NCBI RefSeq assembly: GCF_026262505.1
Contig: NC_067203.1
Span: forward strand, 20,441,411-20,505,410
DNA: 64,000 nucleotides
Direction: 5' to 3'
Source: Trichomonas vaginalis G3
Taxonomy: Eukaryota > Parabasalia > Trichomonadida > Trichomonadidae
Within the stretch, counting starts at the first letter, position 1; each line of letters starts with the position of its first letter. The notes beneath the pieces were generated by a model that did not search any database, was not told the origin of the DNA, and was given only the letters and a program-made list of their open reading frames with translations. A program made the position numbers and the translations under genes. Shown piece after piece: positions 19,598 to 30,421 of this stretch.

Positions 19598-20609
19598 CTT
19601 CAATTCTTGTTTTAATTTTGTCTCATATTAACTGAATATCTCTCTTCACCATATTTACTTCTAATACCCGACAATAACCTACCATAAAACCCCTAAATCC
19701 ACTTTTTCTTCTTTCATTACTTTCAAATTCTAAGATTCAAATTTTTTTTCTATTTCATTCAGTTTTCTTTTATCAAAATCATATAACCATTCATACTGAT
19801 TCTTAATTTACGATATTACATTGAGATTTCATCTTTTTTCATATTTCGAATTAAATCAGCTATTTAAACTTAATATCCGGACCTGTCAGTATTCAAATAT
19901 TATTGGCCACATGTATCTGAGCATTTACACGGATTTTACCCATGTTTTGCAAAAAAAACCAAAATGATAGAGTGGGTCATAAGGATCAGTTTTGCTATAG
20001 CTTGTCCGGCTTGAAACTCAATATTCATTCGGGAAAAGACGTTTCAAAATTTTGTAAAGTATTCAAATTTGCAGCTTTGTTCGATTTGAAAATTGAAATT
20101 TGAAACGAAATGACTGTATGAATATGTTCTTCATATTGAATCTAAGCATTTCTTGGAATTTGGAGTTTTTCTAAAAAGTTTTATCGGTTGAAAAATTAAA
20201 AATAAAACAAAAGAATTTTTTCCGATTTTTTAAACGCATCTTAATTTTTTACGGACGAAGGAGTATTTGATCAAAGTTCAATAAGGCTATCACACTATAT
20301 TATAGTTAGCTTGCAAAGTAAGCAATATAATCTGGAATTTAAGAATGATATAAAAATTTGATAATATAATTTTTGTGTGATTAAGTATTTAATATGAAAA
20401 CATTAAATTTCATTAGGAATATTTAAATGCTGTTATGAAGGTAAAGGATAATAGTTGAGAAAACATAGATTAGAAAAATTTGCGAATGATTGTGAGGAAT
20501 AAGTGTTTCAGTAGGTTGGGAATTCGATACGTGTAATAGGAAAAAAATGAGGATAAGAATTGAAATTGTATTTATGAATAGTTTTAATAGAGTGTAAGAA
20601 CATTTGAGA
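19598..20609. repeat. satellite spacer, copy 1
   Basis: About 1 kb of non-coding AT-rich DNA between the two opposed arrays. From about 19610 to 20345 it is repeated in the same orientation after array B (about 24634-25222), with one segment of roughly 150 bases present here and absent there. Weaker similarity continues further. No gene seen. Confidence 0.8.
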
Positions 20610-23600
20610 AGAATGTGTCATTCTGGGAGACTTGCATAGACAATGTCTCCCACAATGACGCATAGCACACAATAACAGTGCACTGTTGCACTTTGTTGAC
20701 AAAAGATACACAATCAGAAGAAGATTGTGTATGAATGTGTCATTCTGGGAGACTTGCATAGACAATGTCTCCCACAATGACGCATAGCACACAATAACAG
20801 TGCACTGTTGCACTTTGTTGACAAAAGATACACAATCAGAAGAAGATTGTGTATGAATGTGTCATTCTGGGAGACTTGCATAGACAATGTCTCCCACAAT
20901 GACGCATAGCACACAATAACAGTGCACTGTTGCACTTTGTTGACAAAAGATACACAATCAGAAGAAGATTGTGTATGAATGTGTCATTCTGGGAGACTTG
21001 CATAGACAATGTCTCCCACAATGACGCATAGCACACAATAACAGTGCACTGTTGCACTTTGTTGACAAAAGATACACAATCAGAAGAAGATTGTGTATGA
21101 ATGTGTCATTCTGGGAGACTTGCATAGACAATGTCTCCCACAATGACGCATAGCACACAATAACAGTGCACTGTTGCACTTTGTTGACAAAAGATACACA
21201 ATCAGAAGAAGATTGTGTATGAATGTGTCATTCTGGGAGACTTGCATAGACAATGTCTCCCACAATGACGCATAGCACACAATAACAGTGCACTGTTGCA
21301 CTTTGTTTGACAAAAGATACACAATCAGAAGAAGATTGTGTATGAATGTGTCATTCTGGGAGACTTGCATAGACAATGTCTCCCACAATGACGCATAGCA
21401 CACAATAACAGTGCACTGTTGCACTTTGTTGACAAAAGATACACAATCAGAAGAAGATTGTGTATGAATGTGTCATTCTGGGAGACTTGCATAGACAATG
21501 TCTCCCACAATGACGCATAGCACACAATAACAGTGCACTGTTGCACTTTGTTGACAAAAGATACACAATCAGAAGAAGATTGTGTATGAATGTGTCATTC
21601 TGGGAGACTTGCATAGACAATGTCTCCCACAATGACGCATAGCACACAATAACAGTGCACTGTTGCACTTTGTTGACAAAAGATACACAATCAGAAGAAG
21701 ATTGTGTATGAATGTGTCATTCTGGGAGACTTGCATAGACAATGTCTCCCACAATGACGCATAGCACACAATAACAGTGCACTGTTGCACTTTGTTGACA
21801 AAAGATACACAATCAGAAGAAGATTGTGTATGAATGTGTCATTCTGGGAGACTTGCATAGACAATGTCTCCCACAATGACGCATAGCACACAATAACAGT
21901 GCACTGTTGCACTTTGTTGACAAAAGATACACAATCAGAAGAAGATTGTGTATGAATGTGTCATTCTGGGAGACTTGCATAGACAATGTCTCCCACAATG
22001 ACGCATAGCACACAATAACAGTGCACTGTTGCACTTTGTTGACAAAAGATACACAATCAGAAGAAGATTGTGTATGAATGTGTCATTCTGGGAGACTTGC
22101 ATAGACAATGTCTCCCACAATGACGCATAGCACACAATAACAGTGCACTGTTGCACTTTGTTGACAAAAGATACACAATCAGAAGAAGATTGTGTATGAA
22201 TGTGTCATTCTGGGAGACTTGCATAGACAATGTCTCCCACAATGACGCATAGCACACAATAACAGTGCACTGTTGCACTTTGTTGACAAAAGATACACAA
22301 TCAGAAGAAGATTGTGTATGAATGTGTCATTCTGGGAGACTTGCATAGACAATGTCTCCCACAATGACGCATAGCACACAATAACAGTGCACTGTTGCAC
22401 TTTGTTGACAAAAGATACACAATCAGAAGAAGATTGTGTATGAATGTGTCATTCTGGGAGACTTGCATAGACAATGTCTCCCACAATGACGCATAGCACA
22501 CAATAACAGTGCACTGTTGCACTTTGTTGACAAAAGATACACAATCAGAAGAAGATTGTGTATGAATGTGTCATTCTGGGAGACTTGCATAGACAATGTC
22601 TCCCACAATGACGCATAGCACACAATAACAGTGCACTGTTGCACTTTGTTGACAAAAGATACACAATCAGAAGAAGATTGTGTATGAATGTGTCATTCTG
22701 GGAGACTTGCATAGACAATGTCTCCCACAATGACGCATAGCACACAATAACAGTGCACTGTTGCACTTTGTTGACAAAAGATACACAATCAGAAGAAGAT
22801 TGTGTATGAATGTGTCATTCTGGGAGACTTGCATAGACAATGTCTCCCACAATGACGCATAGCACACAATAACAGTGCACTGTTGCACTTTGTTGACAAA
22901 AGATACACAATCAGAAGAAGATTGTGTATGAATGTGTCATTCTGGGAGACTTGCATAGACAATGTCTCCCACAATGACGCATAGCACACAATAACAGTGC
23001 ACTGTTGCACTTTGTTGACAAAAGATACACAATCAGAAGAAGATTGTGTATGAATGTGTCATTCTGGGAGACTTGCATAGACAATGTCTCCCACAATGAC
23101 GCATAGCACACAATAACAGTGCACTGTTGCACTTTGTTGACAAAAGATACACAATCAGAAGAAGATTGTGTATGAATGTGTCATTCTGGGAGACTTGCAT
23201 AGACAATGTCTCCCACAATGACGCATAGCACACAATAACAGTGCACTGTTGCACTTTGTTGACAAAAGATACACAATCAGAAGAAGATTGTGTATGAATG
23301 TGTCATTCTGGGAGACTTGCATAGACAATGTCTCCCACAATGACGCATAGCACACAATAACAGTGCACTGTTGCACTTTGTTGACAAAAGATACACAATC
23401 AGAAGAAGATTGTGTATGAATGTGTCATTCTGGGAGACTTGCATAGACAATGTCTCCCAAATGACGCATAGCACACAATAACAGTGCACTGTTGCACTTT
23501 GTTGACAAAAGATACACAATCAGAAGAAGATTGTGTATGAATGTGTCATTCTGGGAGACTTGCATAGACAATGTCTCCCACAATGACGCATAGCACACAA

Positions 23601-24560
23601 TAACAGTGCACTGTTGCACTTTGTTGACAAAAGATACACAATCAGAAGAAGATTGTGTATGAATGTGTCATTCTGGGAGACTTGCATAGACAATGTCTCC
23701 CACAATGACGCATAGCACACAATAACAGTGCACTGTTGCACTTTGTTGACAAAAGATACACAATCAGAAGAAGATTGTGTATGAATGTGTCATTCTGGGA
23801 GACTTGCATAGACAATGTCTCCCACAATGACGCATAGCACACAATAACAGTGCACTGTTGCACTTTGTTGACAAAAGATACACAATCAGAAGAAGATTGT
23901 GTATGAATGTGTCATTCTGGGAGACTTGCATAGACAATGTCTCCCACAATGACGCATAGCACACAATAACAGTGCACTGTTGCACTTTGTTGACAAAAGA
24001 TACACAATCAGAAGAAGATTGTGTATGAATGTGTCATTCTGGGAGACTTGCATAGACAATGTCTCCCACAATGACGCATAGCACACAATAACAGTGCACT
24101 GTTGCACTTTGTTGACAAAAGATACACAATCAGAAGAAGATTGTGTATGAATGTGTCATTCTGGGAGACTTGCATAGACAATGTCTCCCACAATGACGCA
24201 TAGCACACAATAACAGTGCACTGTTGCACTTTGTTGACAAAAGATACACAATCAGAAGAAGATTGTGTATGAATGTGTCATTCTGGGAGACTTGCATAGA
24301 CAATGTCTCCCACAATGACGCATAGCACACAATAACAGTGCACTGTTGCACTTTGTTGACAAAAGATACACAATCAGAAGAAGATTGTGTATGAATGTGT
24401 CATTCTGGGAGACTTGCATAGACAATGTCTCCCACAATGACGCATAGCACACAATAACAGTGCACTGTTGCACTTTGTTGACAAAAGATACACAATCAGA
24501 AGAAGATTGTGTATGAATGTGTCATTCTGGGAGACTTGCATAGACAATGTCTTCCAGAAT
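20610..24560 (-). repeat. satellite array B, about 32 units of 122 bp, inverted
   Basis: The same 122-bp unit as array A in the reverse orientation, repeated about 32 times with almost no differences; one unit is a base longer and one about a base shorter. The copies are so similar that expansion must be recent or maintained by homogenisation. The last unit (about 24540-24620) is degenerate but still hairpin-forming. Confidence 0.93.
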
Positions 24561-24629
24561 GAGACAATCTTCCGCAATTAGAATACGATTGCGAAACTTC
24601 GACCGACAAGAGTGCATTATGCACTTTTC

Positions 24630-25430
24630 GTTTTTTAATTTTGTCTCATATTAATTAAATATCTCTTTTCAACACGTTCACTTCTAATACCCGACAATAA
24701 CCTACCATAAAACCTCTAAAGCCACTTTTTCTTCTCTATTTACTTTTAAATTCTGAGATTCAATTTTTTTTTCTATTTCATTCAGTTTTCTTTTATCAAA
24801 ATCATATAACCATTCATACTGATTCTTAATTTACGATATTACATTGAGATTTCATCTTTTTTCATATTTCGAATTAAATCAGCTATTTAAACCTAATATC
24901 CGGACCTGTCAGTATTCAAATATTATTGGCCACATGTATCTGAGCATTTACACGGATTTTACCCATGTTTTGCAAAAAATGTGTTATGAGATGGGTGTTT
25001 GAATATGTTCTTCATATTGAATCTAAGCATTTCTTGGAATTTGGAGTTTTTCTAAAAAGTTTTATCGGTTGAAAAATTAAAAATAAAACAAAAGAATTTT
25101 TTCCGATTTTTTAAACGCATCTTAATTTTTAACGGACGAAGGAGTATTTGATCAAAGTTCAATAAGGCTATCACACTATATTATAGTTAGCTTGCAAAGT
25201 AAGCAATATAATCTGGAATTTAATAACTTCATAAAGATTTGATAAAACCATTTTTGTGTAAATTAGTATTTAATAGGAAAATATGAAATTAGATTAGTCA
25301 AACATATAAATTGTTATTATATGAAATGATAACAATTGATAAAACATACAGATTGGAAGATTAGGTGAATTTTTGTGATGAATAGGTGTGTTTGTATGTA
25401 ATGCCTCTATAGTATATTCATAATAAAAAT
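24630..25430. repeat. satellite spacer, copy 2
   Basis: A direct-orientation duplicate of the spacer at 19598. It starts at the shared TTTTAATTTTGTCTCAT and stays close in sequence to about 25222, then drifts. No gene seen. A TIR element is inserted at its right end. Confidence 0.8.
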
Positions 25431-25432
25431 TA

Positions 25433-26693
25433 CCCAGATTTTCCTTACTTTTACCACTCCCCATGTAATTTCTGGGGAAAACGATAATTCATTTTTTTTA
25501 TGGATGAATAGATCGTTTTCCTAGAAAGGACCTCATATCTCTGGCTAAAAAGAGTGTCAGATCCTAAATAGGTTATTGATCTAGTGTACAAATCCAATAA
25601 AAAGCCTATTTTTTTGGCTTTTTTGGTGCTCATTTTTTCGAAGATCTACATGAATATGGGGAAACCATCGGATTTTTTTGGTTAACCCACATCTTCATGT
25701 AGTCTGGACTATCTTTCCTCGAAGGACCTCTTTACGGGTGTAAAAACTCATAAAGTTCTCAAAAGATTCATTCTCGATCTCCATGCTGAAAGAATTTACA
25801 ATAAAAAAGAGATCTACGCATCAAACTACAGCCATAAATGAACTGAACCCCTAAAGCTCAGCTCTTAGTTTATCAAAAACGTCGAAACCTTCTCATTGCA
25901 ATCAAATTTTCTCAATAACTCATAAGAAAAATCGAATTTTGATTAAGCCGATGTTATAGGTATCACAAATACTACAAACTTGAGCAATATCGAAATTGCC
26001 AGCAAAAGTTTGAAATTGCATTGCTCATATTTGTTTTGTAAACTAAAAATCTGCTTATATTATTCATTAATTTTTTATATATTATTCATATACTTTAATA
26101 AAAACAATACTATTTCACCTTAAAAATGAATTTCATAAGTCAATATTATTTTTTTGAAAATGTATCAATTTTCGATTAAAACAACATGAGAATAAAATTT
26201 ACGCAAAATTATTTTAAAAAATGGTTTTAAAAATTTACAATTGATGAAGAATAAGATTGCAAGAAGTTTTGAAGTTTAATTTTAAGAAAAAAAATTCGGA
26301 TATTATTCATGGATCTAAGTAATCTGATATTTGAGTATCGGCACTATGCATAAAACATATATTTATAGTTTTTTTGGATTTTTATGATTTTAAATATATT
26401 CAAATTTGGCAATCCAATAGATTTTTAAAAAATAAATAAAAATAGATTACATATGCAGCAGATTTAGAACATGAAACAAATCTTATAGTGACCCAAAAAA
26501 AAATTCATGATCCAAAAAAGAAAAAAATTGGCTAAATGGGAATCAAACCTTGGCATAATGAATCATTATGTCGGATGTTTCCACTACACCGGCAGTTCGA
26601 AAAATACCCTTGGTGGTTCTATTTAATAGCTACTCCCAACGATAGGCGGTGTCCCCAGCTTTAGAGAGGTGGTAAAAGTAAGGCAAATCTGGG
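25433..26693. mobile_element. short TIR element, TA-flanked, non-autonomous
   Basis: Imperfect TIRs of about 25 bp (CCCAGATTTTCCTTAC at the left, its near complement ending AAATCTGGG at the right) are each flanked by TA. This is the pattern of a Tc1/mariner-superfamily insertion, though TA alone is weak proof. The 1.26-kb interior has no transposase; a 60-codon frame at 25451-25633 lacks family character. The interior contains a tRNA-like patch (26535-26600). Confidence 0.6.
26535..26600 (-). other. tRNA-like patch (possible Pol III promoter)
   Basis: On the minus strand, TGTAGTGGAAAC resembles an A box and, about 28 bases on, GGTTTGATTCCC resembles a B box. A perfect CATAATG/CATTATG stem lies where the anticodon arm would be. 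Acceptor-stem pairing is not convincing, so this is more likely a tRNA-derived segment than a working tRNA. Confidence 0.35.
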
Positions 26694-26695
26694 TA

Positions 26696-27011
26696 GTATA
26701 CTATAAAAACTTGATTTGAGAAGAAAATTAATGTGGAATAAGAAGATTGTAGAGAAACGTCTCATTCTGTGAGACAGTCACAAATAATATCTCCTTACCA
26801 TATCAAATCCTTAAATTTTATATATGCTATTTTTTTAATCTTTTAAAAATTTCTCTTTAACTCTCTTCAAAGACTTTCTTTTATGTCAAAAATTTGTTTC
26901 ACTTTGCCCCAACTCATATACTCTAAAAATAATAACAATAGCCAAATATATAAAATTAATTTTTAATTCATTAAAATTATATTTATTCAAAGTAAATCCT
27001 CATATAAACTT
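26696..27011. other. non-coding flank with satellite relic
   Basis: AT-rich sequence between the TIR element and the host gene end. Around 26745-26775 the pattern GAAGATTG ... CATTCTGTGAGAC recalls one degraded unit of the 122-bp satellite. No gene seen. Confidence 0.45.
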
Positions 27012-27225
27012 CTATGAACCATCCTCATCTGTTAATTCAATCAAGTATTCTAAGAAATTTGGGCAATTTTCTTCGAATAATTGGCTCTCATATGATAAAT
27101 CTATTAATTCAATTTTGTCATGCATAAAATCATACTTTCCGAATATGCAATAGCATTTTTCAAGAGCCAACAATAAATCAATTTTAAATCTTAGACTGTT
27201 ATTATTAAATGATTCAAGTAGTCCT
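27012..27225 (-). pseudogene. host gene, 3' part, split by Polinton 2
   Basis: The minus strand reads LLESFNNNSLRFKIDLLLAL and on to LTDEDGS with a stop at 27012-27014. At the target site the frame is in phase with the 5' part on the other side of Polinton 2 (57899-58529), counting the duplicated GTCCT once. The C-terminus is helical, with Leu-rich repeats of armadillo/HEAT character, and acidic at the end. The host function is not recognised. The insertion removes the last ~70 codons from the transcript. Confidence 0.65.
27221..27225. repeat. target duplication, left (Polinton 2)
   Basis: GTCCT is repeated at 57899-57903. The usual Polinton duplication is six bases; here the sixth base differs on one side, whichever way it is counted. 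Confidence 0.75.
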
Positions 27226-27431
27226 AATTAATATACATAACAAGTGTACTGAGGCACTGCGCGCCTCCTTACCCATTATATGTGAATTTGACACTTTACA
27301 AAACTGTTAACGTATATTTTACAACACAAACGACAACACCAACTTAACCTTAAATATTTATAAAGCCGCCAACCACTTCATCTCACTAACGTTTTCACAA
27401 ACGACTTCACTACTGTAAAAAATAAACGTTC

Positions 27432-27758
27432 TCACTTACAAAAGTATTGCAACTCCTCCCATTGCTGTGCTTCACACAATACTTTATATTCTTCAGTATC
27501 GCTGCTGTCGCTCCAATCGTCAGAGTCAAAGTCACTGTCAAAATAAATGTTAGTAAGTTTTGACAAAGCTAATGAAACACGTTTACCGTTTGTATCGTAT
27601 GCTTGTATAAACTTTCCATTCTTCATTCCTTCATAAACGCTCAAACTAACTTTACCCTTTCTCCCTCGTATCTGATAGAATGTATTTTCACGAGGAACGA
27701 AGAACAAATTCTTGAACTCATGACCGTTGTAGTTTGTTATCTCAATAGTTTTCGTCAT
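27432..27758 (-). CDS. TIR-borne protein, 108 aa (left copy)
   Basis: A complete gene lying wholly within the TIR, so the element carries two copies facing outward; the other is at 57366-57692 and encodes the same protein. The N-terminal 75 residues look like a small beta barrel (YNGHEFKNLFFVPREN then GRKGKVSLSVYEG). An acidic Asp/Ser tract follows (FDSDFDSDDWSDSSDTEE), then a short helix. No family is recognised. The acidic tail is what one might expect of a DNA-mimic, chaperone or activator, but nothing proves it. Leader: T-rich motif then ATATAAATG. Confidence 0.75.
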   Translation of the reverse strand: MTKTIEITNYNGHEFKNLFFVPRENTFYQIRGRKGKVSLSVYEGMKNGKFIQAYDTNGKRVSLALSKLTNIYFDSDFDSDDWSDSSDTEEYKVLCEAQQWEELQYFCK

Positions 27759-27845
27759 TTATATAAAAATAAAATAAAAAATAAACTTAAAAATTAATGA
27801 TATCACCACCCTCACACGTATGAAAACATAGCACAAAAATAAATT

Positions 27846-27886
27846 TAGGTGAAGAGGTGAGATTTCACCTGTTTTTTTCACCCTGT
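27846..27886 (+). promoter_or_regulatory. GGTGA palindromic site 1 (in left TIR)
   Basis: TAGGTGAAGAGGTGAGAT followed by TTCACCTG and a further CACCCTG. One of five related sites in Polinton 2. Confidence 0.55.
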
Positions 27887-27891
27887 TGAAT

Positions 27892-28137
27892 TCATTGCTT
27901 TATAACTCTCTTCCTTGGTTTCTTTTTAGTTGCTTTCTTTACGTCCGTCTCCAACTTGACTGTCTTTCTTCTTCGTCCATAATGATACCAGTTACTTCCA
28001 CCAGTCAATGGGTCAAATGGTCGTTCATAAGGGTTTCCATACATTCCATAGGGACCATACGGAAGAACTACTGGTGGAGAAGAAACATTTTCTTTAGTTC
28101 CATCGACTCTATTTAAATGCATTGTTTCACCTTTCAT
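27892..28137 (-). CDS. basic-tailed small protein, 81 aa
   Basis: Starts directly after the stop of the upstream gene (TAG then ATG, same frame). The N-terminal half is Pro/Gly/Tyr-rich and flexible (LPYGPYGMYGNPYERPF). The last 25 residues are strongly basic (KKATKKKPRKRVIK), like a nucleic-acid-binding core protein. It is the last gene of a run of four tightly abutting genes. Confidence 0.7.
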   Translation of the reverse strand: MKGETMHLNRVDGTKENVSSPPVVLPYGPYGMYGNPYERPFDPLTGGSNWYHYGRRRKTVKLETDVKKATKKKPRKRVIKQ

Positions 28138-28419
28138 CTAGTCATTAAAGTCTTTTGCGTGTTTTGCAAACTCATCGTCCTTTCCTAAAGCATTTTCTGA
28201 CTCAGTCGCAACCAAATTGGATGCTTTATTTATGAGCCCTATTTTATTTAATCTTAACTTCTTTGCAACCCAGCCTCCAATCTTCCCTTTATTTGCATCT
28301 AATGTCTTCGAAAACCTTCCTCCACTCATTTTATTTACTGCGTCATAAGCTCCAAGTGCTTTTGCTCCAAATGCTAATGCTTTTGTTCCCATTGCGCCTA
28401 AAGCTGCCCAAGCTACCAT
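28138..28419 (-). CDS. Gly/Ala amphipathic protein, 93 aa
   Basis: The first 30 residues (MVAWAALGAMGTKALAFGAK) are a hydrophobic Gly/Ala helix suited to membrane contact. The centre is basic (KLRLNKIGL) and the C-terminus acidic. It abuts both neighbours by exact stop-ATG junctions. The composition recalls membrane-lytic internal capsid proteins of adenovirus-type viruses; this is inference only. Confidence 0.68.
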   Translation of the reverse strand: MVAWAALGAMGTKALAFGAKALGAYDAVNKMSGGRFSKTLDANKGKIGGWVAKKLRLNKIGLINKASNLVATESENALGKDDEFAKHAKDFND

Positions 28420-28629
28420 TTACCCCATATTAAAATCATCTCTCTTCAATATTATCTCATAAAAGTTCTCGTTACTGGAGAAAGTCAATGAAACATAAGC
28501 GTTCTCACCGCTTTGCGGTCTATCTAACTTATTTCTTATATCATCTATACGCTTCAAAATGTCTGAACAATTGCTAACATCTTCTACAACAGTTATTTCA
28601 TCATGAATGACCTTCAAGAACAAGCTCAT
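28420..28629 (-). CDS. small protein, 69 aa, unknown
   Basis: Lies between two exact stop-ATG junctions. It has a helical N-terminal half (CSDILKRIDDIRNKLDRP) and a beta-type C-terminal half (AYVSLTFSSNENFYEIILKRD). No family recognised. The gene chain implies co-expression with the minor-capsid-like gene upstream. Confidence 0.62.
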   Translation of the reverse strand: MSLFLKVIHDEITVVEDVSNCSDILKRIDDIRNKLDRPQSGENAYVSLTFSSNENFYEIILKRDDFNMG

Positions 28630-29511
28630 TTAATATGCTATTAAAATCATCTCAATAATGAGTCCATCCTTTCCGTCTTTTGGTAGCACAACATCTTTCA
28701 TTGAAGAAGGTTCGACAAGTCTTATGTTAAACTTACTGACAAAGTTTGTTATACTATAATGCTTCGGCGGCGAATACATGTAGTTTGAAAGACATAATAT
28801 AGATTCTTCAGCAAATTCACTTATACTGGATTTTATAACAATGTTCTCACGAGACCAAATACCACCAATTGACAATCTTGTAAGCAATCCTGCTGAACCT
28901 TCTACTGTAAACGTCGATGGTAACATTCCACGAAGGTCATCTATTGACATCGTTGAGTCACTGAATTTAAAGATTTTCTTAAAGCAATCGTCATTATCTA
29001 ACCATGCAATAGCTTTGAAGTTTTCATTCGAATATACATCTGCTTCATTAAATGTAAAACCTGACTTCTTTGCAGAGATGACTTTAAAATCTATTGAGTT
29101 TGTTTCAAAATTATATGCTATGGTAACTTCTGAAGGTAATGGATGCCCTTCCGCAGTCAGTTGTTCTCTCACTACCGTTTGAAGCTTTGTATTAAAAACT
29201 TTCATGTCATCTCCTGTATCTAAGTTCACATACACAGCAACAGGGAAACTATCTTGCTTCTTTGTTTCATCATTATATCTCAAAACATTAAAGTTCTTCA
29301 ATAATATTGTTCTTCCTGCTGGAATACTTCGAACCTGTCTGATTTCAATAGCTTTCTCACCTCCTACATACTCTACCCAGTGTCTTGGATATTCATAAGT
29401 ATACTGACTTTCTTGAATTTTGGTTGGTTTCATCATAACATGTTCATAGTATATCTTTATACTCTTGTCAGTTAGACTCGGTGCTATGTTCTGAATATTT
29501 CTGACTTGCAT
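28630..29511 (-). CDS. minor capsid-like protein 1 (FYP-W family), 293 aa
   Basis: Start placed at 29511 (MQVRNIQNIAPS) because the divergent ATPase gene begins 17 bases away and the shared promoter lies between. An aromatic-x-aromatic-P-x2-W signature (YEYPRHW) occurs near residue 43, and GGIWSR about two thirds along, followed by a KHYSIT block. A second gene of this element (53286-54143) shows the same order (FKFPTDW, PGIWDR, KYYKLT), and Polinton 3 has FDYPLRW at 62380. The profile is beta-rich and has no enzyme motif. A single-jelly-roll penton or minor capsid role is the best guess. Confidence 0.7.
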   Translation of the reverse strand: MQVRNIQNIAPSLTDKSIKIYYEHVMMKPTKIQESQYTYEYPRHWVEYVGGEKAIEIRQVRSIPAGRTILLKNFNVLRYNDETKKQDSFPVAVYVNLDTGDDMKVFNTKLQTVVREQLTAEGHPLPSEVTIAYNFETNSIDFKVISAKKSGFTFNEADVYSNENFKAIAWLDNDDCFKKIFKFSDSTMSIDDLRGMLPSTFTVEGSAGLLTRLSIGGIWSRENIVIKSSISEFAEESILCLSNYMYSPPKHYSITNFVSKFNIRLVEPSSMKDVVLPKDGKDGLIIEMILIAY

Positions 29512-29530
29512 TTTTAATGGAGATAAAATG
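29509..29530. promoter_or_regulatory. divergent promoter, minor capsid-like / ATPase
   Basis: Start codons at 29511 (minus) and 29528 (plus) are only 16 bases apart. CATTTTTAATGG and its partner AGATAAAATG give each side the T-rich motif. Confidence 0.55.
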
Positions 29531-30421
29531 AAGCATTTAATACATGATGTACATGAAGACATGAATGAAAGCAGTGAAAAGCTCAACAGTTCTCTCATTC
29601 TTCCTTTCAGTAAGGACTATGAGTTCTGTTCAAATGGTGTGTATTTCTATTGTGGAAAGATGGGTTCAGGTAAGACATTTAACCTCATTCGTCATATACT
29701 CATAACAGAGCGTTTAGGAAACGACTCTTACTATGACCAAATCATTATATCAGCAACTTCAGACTCTATGGACTCAACAGCGAAAACATTTATGTCAAAA
29801 GTTCAAGCCTCTGTCGTTAAAGTTCCAGACAGTGAACTCATTGAATTTCTTCAACGTTACATTCGACGTAAGAGGAAATATTATGCTATCGTTGAATTTA
29901 TACAGTCAGGAATGCAAAAGACTTCTGAAGAGATGGAAAGAATTATTGACAAACACCACTTACGTCAATACTCAGGAGTTTACGATATGAAACGACTTAC
30001 AAACTACATTCTGTCAAAACTTTCAAAATACCCCTTCAAAAAATATCCTTCAAACACTCTGCTCGTTTGCGACGACTTCGCCGGAAAAGGTTTAGTGTCA
30101 AAACCAGACTCACCATTAGCTAACATCATTACTAAAGTCAGACATTACCACTTAACTGTAGCAATACTTATGCAAACATGGAGGTTTTTAGCTTTAAACA
30201 TAAAACGTCTCATAACTGACTTCGTTATCTTTCAAGGTTTCTCACGTTATGATATTGAACTCATTTGGAAACAGTCAGGTATAACATTACCTTTTGAAGA
30301 AATTTGGGAAGCATATAAGTCTCTCATCTCTCCTCGTTCATACCTTGAGATTCATATCATGACTAATACCATTAAAGTCAAAATATTCCATGGGAACGAC
30401 CAACATTGTTTTAAAGTTTAA
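29528..30421 (+). CDS. DNA-packaging ATPase (A32/FtsK-HerA type), 297 aa
   Basis: Walker A CGKMGSGKT near residues 42-50, Walker B LLVCDDFAG near 176-184 with the acidic pair, and a sensor-like ILMQTW near 218. Length and motif order fit the Polinton/A32-like packaging ATPases, which translocate DNA into preformed capsids using ATP. It is intact here; the Polinton 1 counterpart is broken. Its stop overlaps by 11 bases the tail of the convergent gene at 30411. It is expressed from the divergent promoter at 29509. Confidence 0.88.
   Translation: MKHLIHDVHEDMNESSEKLNSSLILPFSKDYEFCSNGVYFYCGKMGSGKTFNLIRHILITERLGNDSYYDQIIISATSDSMDSTAKTFMSKVQASVVKVPDSELIEFLQRYIRRKRKYYAIVEFIQSGMQKTSEEMERIIDKHHLRQYSGVYDMKRLTNYILSKLSKYPFKKYPSNTLLVCDDFAGKGLVSKPDSPLANIITKVRHYHLTVAILMQTWRFLALNIKRLITDFVIFQGFSRYDIELIWKQSGITLPFEEIWEAYKSLISPRSYLEIHIMTNTIKVKIFHGNDQHCFKV

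Larger units (their letters stand above)
27226..27916 (+). repeat. Polinton 2 left TIR, about 691 bp
   Basis: Pairs with 57197-57898. The only length difference noticed is an extra 11-base AAATAAAA-type unit in the right arm near the 108-codon gene. The TIR contains that gene, a short GC-rich stretch (GGCACTGCGCGCC) near the tip, and one copy of the palindromic GGTGA motif. Confidence 0.9.

Noticed and set aside
20610-24560. CRISPR-like array
   Set aside because: The whole 122-bp unit is repeated without variable spacers, and no cas-like gene is near.
18353-24577. Dozens of identical 73-codon open frames on both strands
   Set aside because: By-products of the 122-bp satellite; they overlap each other in different frames and shift with the unit.
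25451-25633. 60-codon frame as a transposase fragment
   Set aside because: It lies across the TIR of the short element and shows no transposase motif.
26535-26600. A functional tRNA gene
   Set aside because: A- and B-box-like words are present, but acceptor-stem pairing is not convincing and the anticodon arm is a perfect palindrome; kept only as a tRNA-like patch.
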